DNA of 64,000 bases from Pseudomonas sp. ANT_H12B (lineage in GTDB: Bacteria; Pseudomonadota; Gammaproteobacteria; Pseudomonadales; Pseudomonadaceae), in assembly GCF_008369325.1 (NCBI RefSeq), contig NZ_VOBI01000020.1:52353-116352 (forward strand), read 5' to 3'. Of this stretch, positions 1 to 8,975 are shown in pieces (the first letter of the stretch is position 1; each line of letters begins with the position of its first letter). A model generated the notes under the pieces. That model was not told where the DNA came from. It saw only the letters and a program-made list of their open reading frames with translations, and made no database searches. The translations under genes and the position numbers were made by a program.

Positions 1-413
1 GGCACCGCGTTAGGTGCAAAACCATAACCGCGCGGGCCCGGCATGACCGTCGGGTTACGTAACGCGTCTAGCGCTTCGGGTGCCAATACCGCAGCAATCT
101 TGGCCAGCGCATCGGCCGCGGCTTTGCTCAAAACTTCATCCCCTCGCTGATCCACATAGCGCAACCCCAGCACGATGGCTTCGGTTTCATCGGGATTGAG
201 CATCAAGGGCGGCAGGAACAAACCACTGCGCAGCACGTAGCCGATCCCCGCCTCGCCATAGATTGGCGCGCCAAGGGCGGTGAGTTCGGCGATGTCGCGG
301 TACAGCGTGCGCTCGGAAATCTCTAATTCACTGGCAAGCGTCGCCGCCGTCACTGGCCGACTTTTGCCGCGCAGCACTTGCAACAAGGTCAGTAAACGAG
401 AGGTACGCGACAT
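1..413 (-). CDS. YafY-type HTH/WYL transcriptional regulator (3' end outside window)
   Basis: Reading leftward from the ATG at 413, the frame begins MSRTSRLLTLLQVLRGK and stays open to the window edge (about 137 codons). The N-terminal HTH_11 helix-turn-helix has the family signature of a recognition helix followed by SERTLYRDIAEL and a wing with GYVL. This is followed by the start of the linker before a WYL ligand-sensing domain, which lies outside the window. Proteins of this family are usually about 230 residues and regulate a neighbouring gene in response to a small ligand. It is divergent from the aldo/keto reductase at 619, a likely target. An inverted repeat of the form CTGTCA-N5-TGGCAG at 462-478, about 50 bp before the start, may be its own operator. 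Family assignment is firm; ligand and target are inferred. Confidence 0.8.
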   Translation of the reverse strand, partial: MSRTSRLLTLLQVLRGKSRPVTAATLASELEISERTLYRDIAELTALGAPIYGEAGIGYVLRSGLFLPPLMLNPDETEAIVLGLRYVDQRGDEVLSKAAADALAKIAAVLAPEALDALRNPTVMPGPRGYGFAPNAV

Positions 414-527
414 GATCGGCAGGCTCTGTCTGGAAAAGTCGTCGGAGCTTAGCAGAGGATCCTGTCAGAAAGTGGCAGCAGCCTCTCGCCCGGTTGTCGG
501 CCCTTTACCCGTTTATGAAAATGAGCC

Positions 528-576
528 TTGACGCTAAATATTACTCACATCATATTAAATACATGTCGCTAGACAT
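528..576 (+). promoter_or_regulatory. Promoter and palindrome before the aldo/keto reductase
   Basis: A good sigma-70-like promoter is visible: TTGACG at 528-533, a 17-bp spacer and CATATT at 551-556. Just downstream is a perfect inverted repeat, ATGTC-GCTA-GACAT (563-576), placed where a repressor would block initiation. The adjacent divergent YafY-type regulator is the obvious candidate binder, but that is inference. Confidence 0.45.
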
Positions 577-618
577 CTATATTCAAAGCCCAACGCCTTT
601 TCCTTCAGGAGCCACCCC

Positions 619-1671
619 ATGCATTACAAAGTCTTTGGCCGCAAAACCGGCTTGCGGGTTTCAGAACTGGCGCTGGGTGCCGGTAATTTCGGCACCGGTT
701 GGGGGCATGGCGCCGAACGCGACGAAGCCAGGCGTATCTTCGATGGTTACCTGGAGGCCGGCGGCAATTTCATCGACACCGCCAATGGTTATCAAGCCGG
801 CCAGTCGGAAGCCATGCTCGGCGAATTCATCGCCGCAGAACGGGATCGCCTGGTCATCGCCAGCAAATACACCTTGGGGACCACACCGGCGGCGGGCATT
901 TCCCACACCGGCAACAACCGCAAGAACATGGTTCGCGCGGTGGAAGAAAGCCTGACGCGACTCAAAACCGATCACCTCGACCTGTTCTGGGCGCACATGA
1001 GCGACGGCGTAACGCCGATGGAAGAGATCCTGCGGGGTTTCGATGATCTGGTACGCGCCGGCAAGATTCACTATGCCGGCCTGTCGAACTTCCCGGCGTG
1101 GCGCATTGCTCGCGCCGACCTGCTGGCCGAGATTCGCGGCTTTGCACCGATTGCGGCCATCCAGGTGGAATACAGCCTCGCCGAACGCACCGCCGAACGT
1201 GAACAGCTGCCCATGGCCGAAGCTTTGGGATTGGCCGCAACGTTATGGTCGCCGCTGGGCGGCGGGTTCCTCACCGGCAAGTACCGCACGAGCGAAGCGG
1301 ACAACCGCGCAACCAAACTCGGCATGCTGGTCCATGCCGAGAAAAGTGCCCGTGAAACCGCCCTGCTCGACACCTTGCTGGCCGTCGCCGTGGAACTGGT
1401 CGCCAGCCCGACTCACGTGGCCATTGCCTGGCTGCGGGAAAAAGCCAAACGTTCGACGACGGCGCTGATTCCGATTCTCGGCTCTCGTACCCGCGAACAA
1501 TTGGACGCGACATTGGGTGCTTTGGATGTGCAATTGAGTGCTGATCAGTTGTTGCGGCTTGATGGTGTCAGCGCTGTGGCGATGGGTGTGCCGCATGAAT
1601 CGATTGCCGGGTCGACGGTGCGGTTTTCCGGGGCTGAAACTTTGGACTTGCCAAAAATCCCTGTCGCCTGA
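619..1671 (+). CDS. Aldo/keto reductase
   Basis: A 350-residue (alpha/beta)8-barrel NADPH-dependent oxidoreductase. The N-terminal strand and catalytic region read GNFIDTANGY (Asp and Tyr of the tetrad); the catalytic Lys lies in VIASKYTLG and the His in LFWAHMSDG. The C-terminal cofactor-binding segment is visible as ALIPILGSRTREQLDATL. The ATG at 619 follows a ggag ribosome-binding site eight bases upstream, which supports the start. It resembles the YajO/YakC-like branch that reduces small aldehydes and ketones, but no substrate can be read from sequence. It is divergent from a YafY-type regulator and probably transcribed alone, since a REP element and the permease follow. Confidence 0.85.
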   Translation: MHYKVFGRKTGLRVSELALGAGNFGTGWGHGAERDEARRIFDGYLEAGGNFIDTANGYQAGQSEAMLGEFIAAERDRLVIASKYTLGTTPAAGISHTGNNRKNMVRAVEESLTRLKTDHLDLFWAHMSDGVTPMEEILRGFDDLVRAGKIHYAGLSNFPAWRIARADLLAEIRGFAPIAAIQVEYSLAERTAEREQLPMAEALGLAATLWSPLGGGFLTGKYRTSEADNRATKLGMLVHAEKSARETALLDTLLAVAVELVASPTHVAIAWLREKAKRSTTALIPILGSRTREQLDATLGALDVQLSADQLLRLDGVSAVAMGVPHESIAGSTVRFSGAETLDLPKIPVA

Positions 1672-1675
1672 AAAA

Positions 1676-1704
1676 GCATCGCGGGCAAGCCGGCTCCCAC
1701 AGGG
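1676..1704 (-). repeat. Single REP element
   Basis: A solitary copy of the Pseudomonas REP palindrome (tcgcgggcaagccggctccc, one base off the commoner form) lies between the aldo/keto reductase and the permease. It has no partner copy nearby, unlike the paired REPINs elsewhere in the window. Confidence 0.75.
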
Positions 1705-1807
1705 ATTGTGCTGGGCATCTGACTCCATCGCTCGCCACACATTAGTCTTTCTGGCATCCTGCGCCTCCATTTTCTGACCCTGCCCGCCTTCTGGCACGCA
1801 CACAACC

Positions 1808-3257
1808 ATGACCGCCTCTGAAAAAGCCCCTGTCCCGCGCAACAACGACCTGATTTACGGCCTCAATGATCGCCCGCATCTGAGCGCCACTGTCTTCGCC
1901 GCCTTGCAACACGTACTCGCCAGTTTCGTCGGCATCATCACCCCGACGCTGATCATGGGCAGCGCCCTGGGCCTGCAAAGCGAAGTGCCTTACCTGATCA
2001 GCATGGCGCTGTTCGTCTCGGGCCTGGGCACGTTCGTCCAGGCGCGGCGATTCGGCCCGGTCGGTTCGGGACTGCTGTGCCTGCAAGGCACCAGCTTCTC
2101 GTTTATCAGCGTGATCCTCAGCGCCGGGTTCATGGTCAAGGCCCGAGGCGGCGGTACTGATGAAATTCTCTCGACGATCTTTGGTGTGTGCTTTTTTGCG
2201 GCGTTCATCGAAGTGGTCCTCAGCCAGTTCATCGGCAAACTGCGGATGCTGATCACCCCGGTGGTGACCGGTACGATCATCACGCTGATGGGCCTGTCGC
2301 TGATCAAGGTTGCCATGACCGACATCGCCGGCGGTTTCGGTGCGGCGGACCTCGGCGCGGCCAGTCATCTGGCCCTGGCGGCACTGGTGCTCGGGACCAT
2401 CGTGGTGTTGAACCGGGTTGATGTGCGGTTCCTGCGCCTCGGTGCGATCGTCATTGGCCTGACCCTCGGCTATGTCGTCGCCTGGCTCATGGGTGATGTC
2501 AATTTTTCAAGCATTCCCGATGTACCGTTGATGAGCGTGCCGGTGCCGTTTAAGTACGGCTTCAATTTCGATTGGGTGGCGTTTGTGCCGGTGGCGGTGA
2601 TTTTCCTGGTGTCGCCGCTGGAGGCTGCCGGAGACCTGACGGCCAACTCGATGATTTCCCGGCAACCGGTCAAGGGCCCGATCTACATTCGCCGGATCAA
2701 GTCCGGGCTGCTGGCCGACGGGCTCAACTCAGCCATGGCGGCGGTGTTCAACAGCATGCCGATGGTGACCTTTGCCCAGAACAATGGCGTGATTCAACTC
2801 ACCGGCGTGGCCAGCCGTTACGTGGCGTTTTTCATTGCCGGTCTGTTGGTGCTGCTGGGGCTGTTCCCGATGATTGGTGCAGTACTGCAACTGATGCCAA
2901 AACCAGTGCTCGGCGGCGCTGAACTGGTGATGTTCGGCACCGTCGCGGTGGCCGGGATCAAGATCCTCGCCGAAGCTGGCCTGCATCGGCGCAACGATGC
3001 TGATCGTGGCGATTTCCCTCGGTATGGGCCTGGGTGTCGCGGCCGTGCCGGAAGTGCTGCGTGAATTGCCAAAAGCGCTGCACAACATTTTCGAGTCGCC
3101 GATCACCGTCGGTGCGCTGTGCGCGATTGTGCTGAATATCTTTCTGCCCGAGGAATTCATCGAGCTTGAAGAGGATGATTTTGACCCCGAAGCGTCGATC
3201 CTCCAGGTCATGGAGAATCCTCCGGCCACTGAAGCAGCAGCGAGCCTGAACCGCTGA
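1808..3257 (+). pseudogene. NCS2 uracil/xanthine-type permease, frameshifted near the C terminus
   Basis: The frame from 1808 encodes a typical nucleobase:cation symporter-2 protein: QHVLASFVGIITPTLI in the first membrane helix, the family motif with Gln/Thr in LQGTSFSFI, and VSPLEAAGDLTANSM with the substrate-site Glu. It runs to 2995 and then turns into an unrelated tail (stop at 3064). The natural C terminus (MLIVAISLGMGLGVAAVPEV and onward) continues in another frame from 2997 to 3257. Removing the single G at 2996 restores one 482-residue frame, the normal family length, so this is a one-base insertion. It may be a recent mutation or a sequencing error. The first 12 helices are intact; the last two would be lost. 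Substrate is probably a purine or pyrimidine base. The location next to the nicotinate genes hints at a related heterocycle, but that is speculative. Confidence 0.8.
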
Positions 3258-3311
3258 AAGGGACCGTGATACATTCGCTGCGACTCCGTTTGGCAGAAGG
3301 TTGACCGCACG

Positions 3312-3968
3312 TTGAACAAGAAGACCGGCATCCGGGCCGCTCAGGCCCAACAGACCCGAACACGGATTCTCGAAGCAGCGGTGAAAGTGTTCACCCGCGA
3401 CGGCTATTCCGGGGGGCGGGTCGAGAGTATTTCCAGGGAGGCCGAGTCCAATGACCGCATGCTCTATTACTACTTCGGTAGCAAAGAGCAGTTGTTCATT
3501 TGCGTGCTGGAACACACTTACGAGCAGTTCAACAAAGCCGAAAGCCGGCTCAAGCTCGACCTGGCTCAGCCGTTGATGGCGTTGCAGGATCTGGTGGCGT
3601 TCGTCTGGAACTACTACGTCGAACACCCCGAATTCGTCGCCATCCTGAGCAACGAGAACCTGCACAACGGCAAGCACGCTCAACAATCCAGCGAGCTGCG
3701 CAGGCTGTCGGGGGAAGCCGTCGGGGTGTTGCGGCCGATCATCGAGGCGGGCCAGGCTCAGGGGTTGTTTCGCCAGGAACTGGACATCAAGCATGTGTAT
3801 TTGATGATTGCCTCGCTTTGTTACTTCTATAACTCCAACCGGCATACGCTCAGTTCGTTTTTGGGCGAGGATCTGGCGGATAAGGGGCAGCGGGAGGATT
3901 GGCTGGGGTTTATCAAGGATCTGGTGGTGCGTGGGGTTATGAGGTTGCCCGATCAGGTTTATGGGTGA
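3312..3968 (+). CDS. nicS: TetR-family repressor, probable NicS
   Basis: 218 residues starting at a TTG (3312); no in-frame ATG lies close upstream. The N-terminal TetR helix-turn-helix is clear (TRTRILEAAVKVFTRDGYSG, then the recognition helix ending in MLYYYFGSKEQLF). A C-terminal helical ligand domain contains LMIASLCYFYNSNRHTLSSF. It is convergent with nicB, and in P. putida KT2440 the repressor of nicAB, NicS, is a TetR protein encoded next to nicB. That shared position is the main reason for the name. NicS releases DNA in response to nicotinate or 6-hydroxynicotinate and so controls the first step of the pathway. TetR membership is certain; the nicS assignment is likely. Confidence 0.75.
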   Translation: MNKKTGIRAAQAQQTRTRILEAAVKVFTRDGYSGGRVESISREAESNDRMLYYYFGSKEQLFICVLEHTYEQFNKAESRLKLDLAQPLMALQDLVAFVWNYYVEHPEFVAILSNENLHNGKHAQQSSELRRLSGEAVGVLRPIIEAGQAQGLFRQELDIKHVYLMIASLCYFYNSNRHTLSSFLGEDLADKGQREDWLGFIKDLVVRGVMRLPDQVYG

Positions 3969-3980
3969 CTTGGCCGGCCC

Positions 3981-4073
3981 CATCGCGGGCAAGCCCGCTC
4001 CCACAGGTTTTGGGTCGAGCCCCAATCAAACGATCGACACACAAACTTGTGGGAGCGGGCTTGCCCGCGAAGC
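3981..4073. repeat. REPIN (inverted pair of REP elements)
   Basis: Two REP copies in opposite orientation (tcgcgggcaagcccgctccc at about 3983 and its reverse complement at about 4049) separated by about 40 bp. They lie between the convergent nicS and nicB genes, where the paired hairpins may also stop transcription from both sides. Confidence 0.85.
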
Positions 4074-4075
4074 TT

Positions 4076-7000
4076 TTAATGGCTACCGGGATTCGCCCGG
4101 AGGTGCGCAACCTTCTGCTCCAGTCCTTCCCACCCCGGCGCATTTGAAGCAAACCGATTACGCAAATACGCCGCCAGTTCCGCCACCTGAGTATTGGACA
4201 AACTGTCCTTGAAACCGGGCATGTAGCCCAGGTCCTTGGTGGCCGGAGCATTGATGCCTTGCAGGATGACCTTGATCAGGTTGTCCGGCTGATCGCTGTG
4301 CACATTGGTATTGCTCGCCAACGAGGGGCTCACGCCGAACAGTTTCGGCCCCAGGCCATCGGCGTGACAGGCCTTGCACGAGCCTTCGAATACACGCTGG
4401 CCGTTGCTCAATGACAGGCTCGCAACCGGCGTCGGTCGGGTGGCTTTCTCCACCACTTGCGCTTCAGCCTGCGCGTTGTTGAGAGACGCGAGGTACACCG
4501 CCATCGCCCGAATATCCTCCTTGGGCAATTTCGCCAATTCACTGACCACCGGCCCCATCGGTCCGGTCGCCACGCCATGGGCATCGGAATAGCCGGTGCT
4601 GAGATAACCGAACAGCTGATCCTCGGTCCATGGTGTCGGTGCCCTCGACAAACCGTTCAGCGCCGGCGCCTCCCAACCATCGACCATGCCTCCGGCCAGG
4701 AACGACGCACCGCCCTTCCCCGCCCCCATCAGGTTGCGCGGTGAATGGCAGGCGGCGCAGTGCCCCAAACCGTTGACCAGATAGGCGCCGCGATTCCATT
4801 GCTCGCTGCGCTGCGGTTGAACGCTGATCTCGCCACTGCGCAGAAATAGCGCATTCCAGCCGGCCATCAACGGCCGCAGATTGAACGGAAAACGCATGTC
4901 ATTGGCTTTCGCCGGTTGGCTGACCGGCGCTTGCGACATCAGGTACGCATACAGCGCCTGCATGTCGGCATCGTTGATATTGCGAAAAGCGGTGTAGGGA
5001 AACGCCGGGTACAGATTGCGCCCATCGCGACCAATGCCATCACGCATGGCACGTTCAAACGCCGGGTACGACCAGTTGCCGGTACCGGTCTTCACGTCAG
5101 GGGTGATGTTGCTGCTGTAGAGCGTGCCGAATGGCGTCTGCATCGCCAACCCACCGGCATTGGTCGCGCCGCCGGGCGCGGTATGACACACCGCACAATC
5201 GCCGACCGCAGCCAGCAAACGCCCGCGCTCAAGGGTCGCAGCAGACCAGGTGCCGGCACTCGGCGGCGCAATCGGCGCGATTTCACCGTGAAATGGCCAC
5301 GCGGTGGCCGCCATGCCCAGCAGCGCGCCGAACGCCGCAAACAGTGAACCGAACAACCACTTCGAACGTTTGGCCGGCGCTGTCGGCGGCTCGTCACAGG
5401 TGCCGGCATTCAGCGCTGCCAATACCCGCTCCGGGGTAATCGGCAGTTCGCGAAAGCGGATCCCGGTGGCGTCATAAATGGCGTTGGCAATCGCCGCTGC
5501 ACTTGGCACCGACGCGGACTCACCGGCGCCCATCGGCGGCTGGTCCTGACGCGGCATCATCATGACGTCGATCTGCGGCACCTCGGGGAAGGTCAGGATC
5601 GGATAGCCGCCCCACTCCTTGCTGGCCACCGTGGATTCCTCGAACGTCACCCGCTCCTTGAGTACCCGGCTGGTGGACTGAATGACATTGCCGTGGATCT
5701 GATGTTGCACGCCCGCCGGGTTGATCATCATCCCCGAGTCATGGCCGATCACTACCCGCGTGACGGACACATCACCGGTCTGGCGATCCACCGCCACGTC
5801 CGCCACCCACGCGGCCCACGCCGCACCAAAACCGGGGAACTTGCTGTGGATGTAGCGCGCGTAGGCAAAGCCGCGACCACGCAAAAACTGATCGTCGTTC
5901 GGGGTTTGCATCGGCGCAGTGCGCGGGGTCCAGGCCGCACGCTCGGCGGTGGATTTCACCAGGTCGATGGCGCGCTTGTCGCGCAGGTAGCGCAAGCGGT
6001 ATTCCACCGGATCGACGCCCGCCGCGAACGCCAGTTCATCGATGTACGACTCGTGGGCGAAAGTGTTGGGCAACGCCGAAACCCCGCGCATCCACGACGC
6101 CCGCACAATCGGCGCCATGTCGTTGATGGTGACGCGCATGTGTTCGAAGTCATACGGCGGGATCGACGTGCGATCGCCCATTTCGAACATCGCGGCCACC
6201 GGCTCGACCCGCCCGGTCAGCAGCAAGGCCAGGGTCGGCGCGCCGTTGGAGGGGTAGCTGGTCTGAAAGTCATAGGCGGCGACGCTGCCATCGGCGTTCA
6301 AGCCACCGTCGACGTCCATCAGTTGCGCGGTGCCTTTGGGTTCCCACAGATGCTCTTGCTCGCGGGTCAACTGCACCCGCACCGGTTTGCCCACAGCGCG
6401 GGATAACAGCAAGGCATCGGCGCACACATCGTCGGCACAATTGCGCCCGTAACAACCGGACGCTTCCATGCGAATGATCTCGATAGACGTTTCATCACAC
6501 TCCAGTAGCCAGGCCAGGTCGGCGCGCAGCAAATGCGGATTCTGGCTACCGGACCACACGCGGCTGCCCGACAGCTGATAGTCCGCGACCCCACAGGACG
6601 GGCCGATGGAGCCGTGCATCTGATACGGCCATAAATAGGTGCGCGGCATGCGTTGACTGGCCCCGGCCAGGGCTTCGTCGACATTGCCCTGGTCCAGGAC
6701 GACGCGCTGCACGCTCGGGTTGTCTCGGATCGCCTGTTCGACATTACTCATGTCAGGTAGCGCATGGTTCCAGGCTTTCCAGCTGATCTTCAGCGACTGG
6801 GCAGCCTTGATAGCCTGCTCTTCACGCAGGGCCACGACGCCGACGAAATCGCGGATCACCACCACCGCGACGATCCCGGCGATATGGGCGATGGAGGATT
6901 CATCGACTTCCAACAGGCTGTTACCGACGAAGTCGCCACAATCGAGCCCGGCATAGGGTGGGCGAATCACCCGGCCGTGGAGCATGTCCGGCACCCGCAT

Positions 7001-7636
7001 GTCGTGGACGTAAGTCAGTTCGCCGGTGGCTTTGGCCGGAATGTCCACCCGCGCGGCGCCCTTGCCCACCAGCCGATAGTCTTCGGCAGGCTTGAGTGGC
7101 GCGGTGCCGGAGATGCGCAGTTCAACGTGGTCACCGCGCACCAGATCGGCGTAGGCCATGGTGCGTCCGTCCGCCGCGACAATTAGCCCGGCCTCGACCT
7201 TCAGGCTGCCCGCCTCCACCGCCCAGCGTTCTGCCGCAGTCTCCAGCAGAAAACGCCGGGCCTCGGCCGCGGCGTTGCGCAACGGGATCGCGGAAATCTG
7301 CAGGGTGGCGCTGGCGATGGTTGCGCCCTGATTCGGCACACGCTCCGTATCGCCCAGCACCATGCACACTTGCTCCAGTGGCAAGTCCAGTTCTTCGGCG
7401 ACGATCTGCGCCAGCGAGGTGCGAATGCCGGTGCCGAGGTCGACATGCCCGTTGAAGGCATACACGCGCCCGTCGTCGCAGATGGCAATGAACAACCCCA
7501 GTTCCTTGGGCTTGATCAACGGGGTACCACCTTTGGCCACCGGGCCCGAAGGCGGCAGGATGTCGTCGACGATCAGCAGAACGCCGGTCTTGGCCAGCAA
7601 TTGGTCGCGGGTAGGGATTGCGTCAGTCATGGTCAT
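4076..7636 (-). CDS. nicB: Nicotinate dehydrogenase large subunit (molybdopterin + triple cytochrome c)
   Basis: A 1186-residue fusion. Residues 1 to about 750 form the molybdenum-binding subunit of a xanthine-dehydrogenase-type hydroxylase (GHVDLGTGIRTSLAQI near the start; GAGESASVPSAAAIANAI near the end with the catalytic Glu). A membrane-spanning segment follows (WLFGSLFAAFGALLGMAAT). The C-terminal part holds three c-type haem sites, CxxCH at about 814, 960 and 1087. This is the architecture of NicB of P. putida: electrons from 6-hydroxylation of nicotinate pass through the NicA iron-sulfur clusters to the haems and on to the respiratory chain. The start is ATG 7636 or 7630, just after the nicA stop at 7647; both have weak ribosome-binding sites. 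Co-transcribed with nicA. Confidence 0.92.
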   Translation of the reverse strand: MTMTDAIPTRDQLLAKTGVLLIVDDILPPSGPVAKGGTPLIKPKELGLFIAICDDGRVYAFNGHVDLGTGIRTSLAQIVAEELDLPLEQVCMVLGDTERVPNQGATIASATLQISAIPLRNAAAEARRFLLETAAERWAVEAGSLKVEAGLIVAADGRTMAYADLVRGDHVELRISGTAPLKPAEDYRLVGKGAARVDIPAKATGELTYVHDMRVPDMLHGRVIRPPYAGLDCGDFVGNSLLEVDESSIAHIAGIVAVVVIRDFVGVVALREEQAIKAAQSLKISWKAWNHALPDMSNVEQAIRDNPSVQRVVLDQGNVDEALAGASQRMPRTYLWPYQMHGSIGPSCGVADYQLSGSRVWSGSQNPHLLRADLAWLLECDETSIEIIRMEASGCYGRNCADDVCADALLLSRAVGKPVRVQLTREQEHLWEPKGTAQLMDVDGGLNADGSVAAYDFQTSYPSNGAPTLALLLTGRVEPVAAMFEMGDRTSIPPYDFEHMRVTINDMAPIVRASWMRGVSALPNTFAHESYIDELAFAAGVDPVEYRLRYLRDKRAIDLVKSTAERAAWTPRTAPMQTPNDDQFLRGRGFAYARYIHSKFPGFGAAWAAWVADVAVDRQTGDVSVTRVVIGHDSGMMINPAGVQHQIHGNVIQSTSRVLKERVTFEESTVASKEWGGYPILTFPEVPQIDVMMMPRQDQPPMGAGESASVPSAAAIANAIYDATGIRFRELPITPERVLAALNAGTCDEPPTAPAKRSKWLFGSLFAAFGALLGMAATAWPFHGEIAPIAPPSAGTWSAATLERGRLLAAVGDCAVCHTAPGGATNAGGLAMQTPFGTLYSSNITPDVKTGTGNWSYPAFERAMRDGIGRDGRNLYPAFPYTAFRNINDADMQALYAYLMSQAPVSQPAKANDMRFPFNLRPLMAGWNALFLRSGEISVQPQRSEQWNRGAYLVNGLGHCAACHSPRNLMGAGKGGASFLAGGMVDGWEAPALNGLSRAPTPWTEDQLFGYLSTGYSDAHGVATGPMGPVVSELAKLPKEDIRAMAVYLASLNNAQAEAQVVEKATRPTPVASLSLSNGQRVFEGSCKACHADGLGPKLFGVSPSLASNTNVHSDQPDNLIKVILQGINAPATKDLGYMPGFKDSLSNTQVAELAAYLRNRFASNAPGWEGLEQKVAHLRANPGSH

Positions 7637-7646
7637 CGATCCACGT

Positions 7647-8123
7647 TCAAGGCGTTTGACGGGCGGCACGCAGCACCGCCCGGAGGATTTCGATATGGGT
7701 GCCGCAACGGCAGAGATTGGCCGAGAGTTCGTTGCGGATCTGGGTTTCGCTGGGGTGCGGGATGCGGTCGAGCAAGGCCTTGGCCGTCATGATCATGCCG
7801 TTGAGGCAATAGCCGCATTGCGCCGCTTGCTCATCGATAAAAGCTTGTTGCACCGGATGTGGATCGGCGCGGGTGCCGAGTCCTTCGAGGGTGACGATCT
7901 GCCGGTCGGCTGCGCCGGCCAGGGGAAATACGCAAGAGCGCGCCGCCACGCCGTCGATGATCACCGTGCACGCACCGCACTCGCCCAGGCCGCAGCCGTA
8001 CTTGGGGCCGTTGAGTTGCAGGTCATTGCGCAGAATCAGCAATAACGGCGTGTCCGCCATGGCGGTGACGGTGGTGGTGTGGCCGTTGACCTCAAGCGCT
8101 ACCGTGATTTCCTGGCTTGTCAT
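7647..8123 (-). CDS. nicA: Nicotinate dehydrogenase small subunit ([2Fe-2S])
   Basis: 158 residues with the two [2Fe-2S] domains of molybdenum hydroxylase small subunits. The plant-ferredoxin-type cluster uses C44, C49, C52 and C64 (GPKYGCGLGECGACTVIIDG). The second, four-helix cluster uses C103/C106 (CGYC) and C138/C140 (CRC). ATG 8123 gives the usual family N terminus; the longer frame from a TTG at 8141 adds six residues with no support. It partners NicB to convert nicotinate to 6-hydroxynicotinate. The 161 bp upstream (8124-8284) has no gene and should hold the promoter and the NicS operator. I see only imperfect related sequences there (GTAGTGGGTAC read leftward near 8150, GAAGTGGTTAC near 8229). 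Confidence 0.93.
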   Translation of the reverse strand: MTSQEITVALEVNGHTTTVTAMADTPLLLILRNDLQLNGPKYGCGLGECGACTVIIDGVAARSCVFPLAGAADRQIVTLEGLGTRADPHPVQQAFIDEQAAQCGYCLNGMIMTAKALLDRIPHPSETQIRNELSANLCRCGTHIEILRAVLRAARQTP

Positions 8124-8284
8124 TCGCTTCGCCCGCTTCAATTGATGAAGTACCCACTACACCAAAAGGTCGAAGAAAAGGTCGCGGGCCAGCGTCAATT
8201 TGTGGCGTCGCGACACACTCGAATGGTGAAGTGGTTACTACATGAAAAGAGAGCAAAAACAGTGCCAAAAACCTGATGCGTTGA

Positions 8285-8767
8285 TCAGTCTTGTGGGTCG
8301 TCGATCATTTTTCGCAGCAAAAACAGCACCGCGACTTGCTCAGCCGGGTTGAGGTTGCTCATGGTCAGCTCGGTGATTTTTCCGGCACAGGGCACGGTTT
8401 GCTGCACCAGCCGGTTGCCGGTTTCGGACAGGCCGACAATGACTTTGCGTCGATCCTGCGGGTCAGGTTCGAGGGTAATCAGTTCCCGCGCCTTGAGCCG
8501 TTCGACAATGCCACGAATGGTCGCCTGGTCCACCGCCGTGGCCTTGACCAGTTCGGTCAGGGAGCTGGAGCCGTGATCGCGCAAGGCGCAAAGGGTCACG
8601 AACTGCACCGCCGTGAGCTGGGAGTCGCCGACATTCTGTTGAAAAATCGCCAGGTGCCGCTGATAGGCCTTGCGCAGCAAATGCCCGACTTGTTCGGAGA
8701 AAACATAGGAAGAATCAGGAGTTTCAGGCACGGCGGACTCGAAAGACGATGAGTGGTGGGGAGGCAT
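8285..8767 (-). CDS. nicR: MarR-family regulator NicR
   Basis: 160 residues from ATG 8767. The open frame extends upstream to 9013, but that extension is a translated REPIN and should be discarded. The winged-helix core is MarR-like: SSSLTELVKATAVDQATIRGIVERLKARELI as helix-turn-helix, then DPQDRRKVIVGLSETG as the wing. In P. putida NicR is a MarR-type repressor of the nicX and nicC promoters, relieved by 6-hydroxynicotinate. Here it sits between nicX and nicA on the same strand as in that species. Two near-identical 17-bp sites in the nicX-nicC intergenic region are the likely targets. No clear ribosome-binding site precedes the ATG, so translation may be weak. Confidence 0.88.
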   Translation of the reverse strand: MPPHHSSSFESAVPETPDSSYVFSEQVGHLLRKAYQRHLAIFQQNVGDSQLTAVQFVTLCALRDHGSSSLTELVKATAVDQATIRGIVERLKARELITLEPDPQDRRKVIVGLSETGNRLVQQTVPCAGKITELTMSNLNPAEQVAVLFLLRKMIDDPQD

Positions 8768-8838
8768 GATGGACAGGTTGTGGGGTGGACTCAAGAGTGG
8801 CGTTGGCCAGCCCACACTCTCCGGGGATAGCGCAGAAC

Positions 8839-8932
8839 CTTGTGGGAGCGGGCTTGCCCGCGAAGGCGGCGTCACATCCAACACATCAGTTGACTGACAG
8901 TCCGCTTTCGCGAGCAAGCCCGCTCCCACATT
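8839..8932. repeat. REPIN between nicX and nicR
   Basis: Two inverted REP copies (about 8841-8862 and 8909-8930) separated by about 45 bp whose loop includes cagttgactgacag. This interrupts the nicX-nicR transcript and could lower nicR expression relative to nicX by forming a large hairpin. Confidence 0.85.
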
Positions 8933-8975
8933 TGATCCGTGCTGACCACAGCATTTGGGTCTGGCAATCAGCAGT

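Noticed and set aside
2958..4025. Long minus-strand frame of 355 codons opposite the permease tail and nicS
   Set aside because: It overlaps clear TetR and permease coding sequence and has no family likeness; an antisense shadow from high GC.
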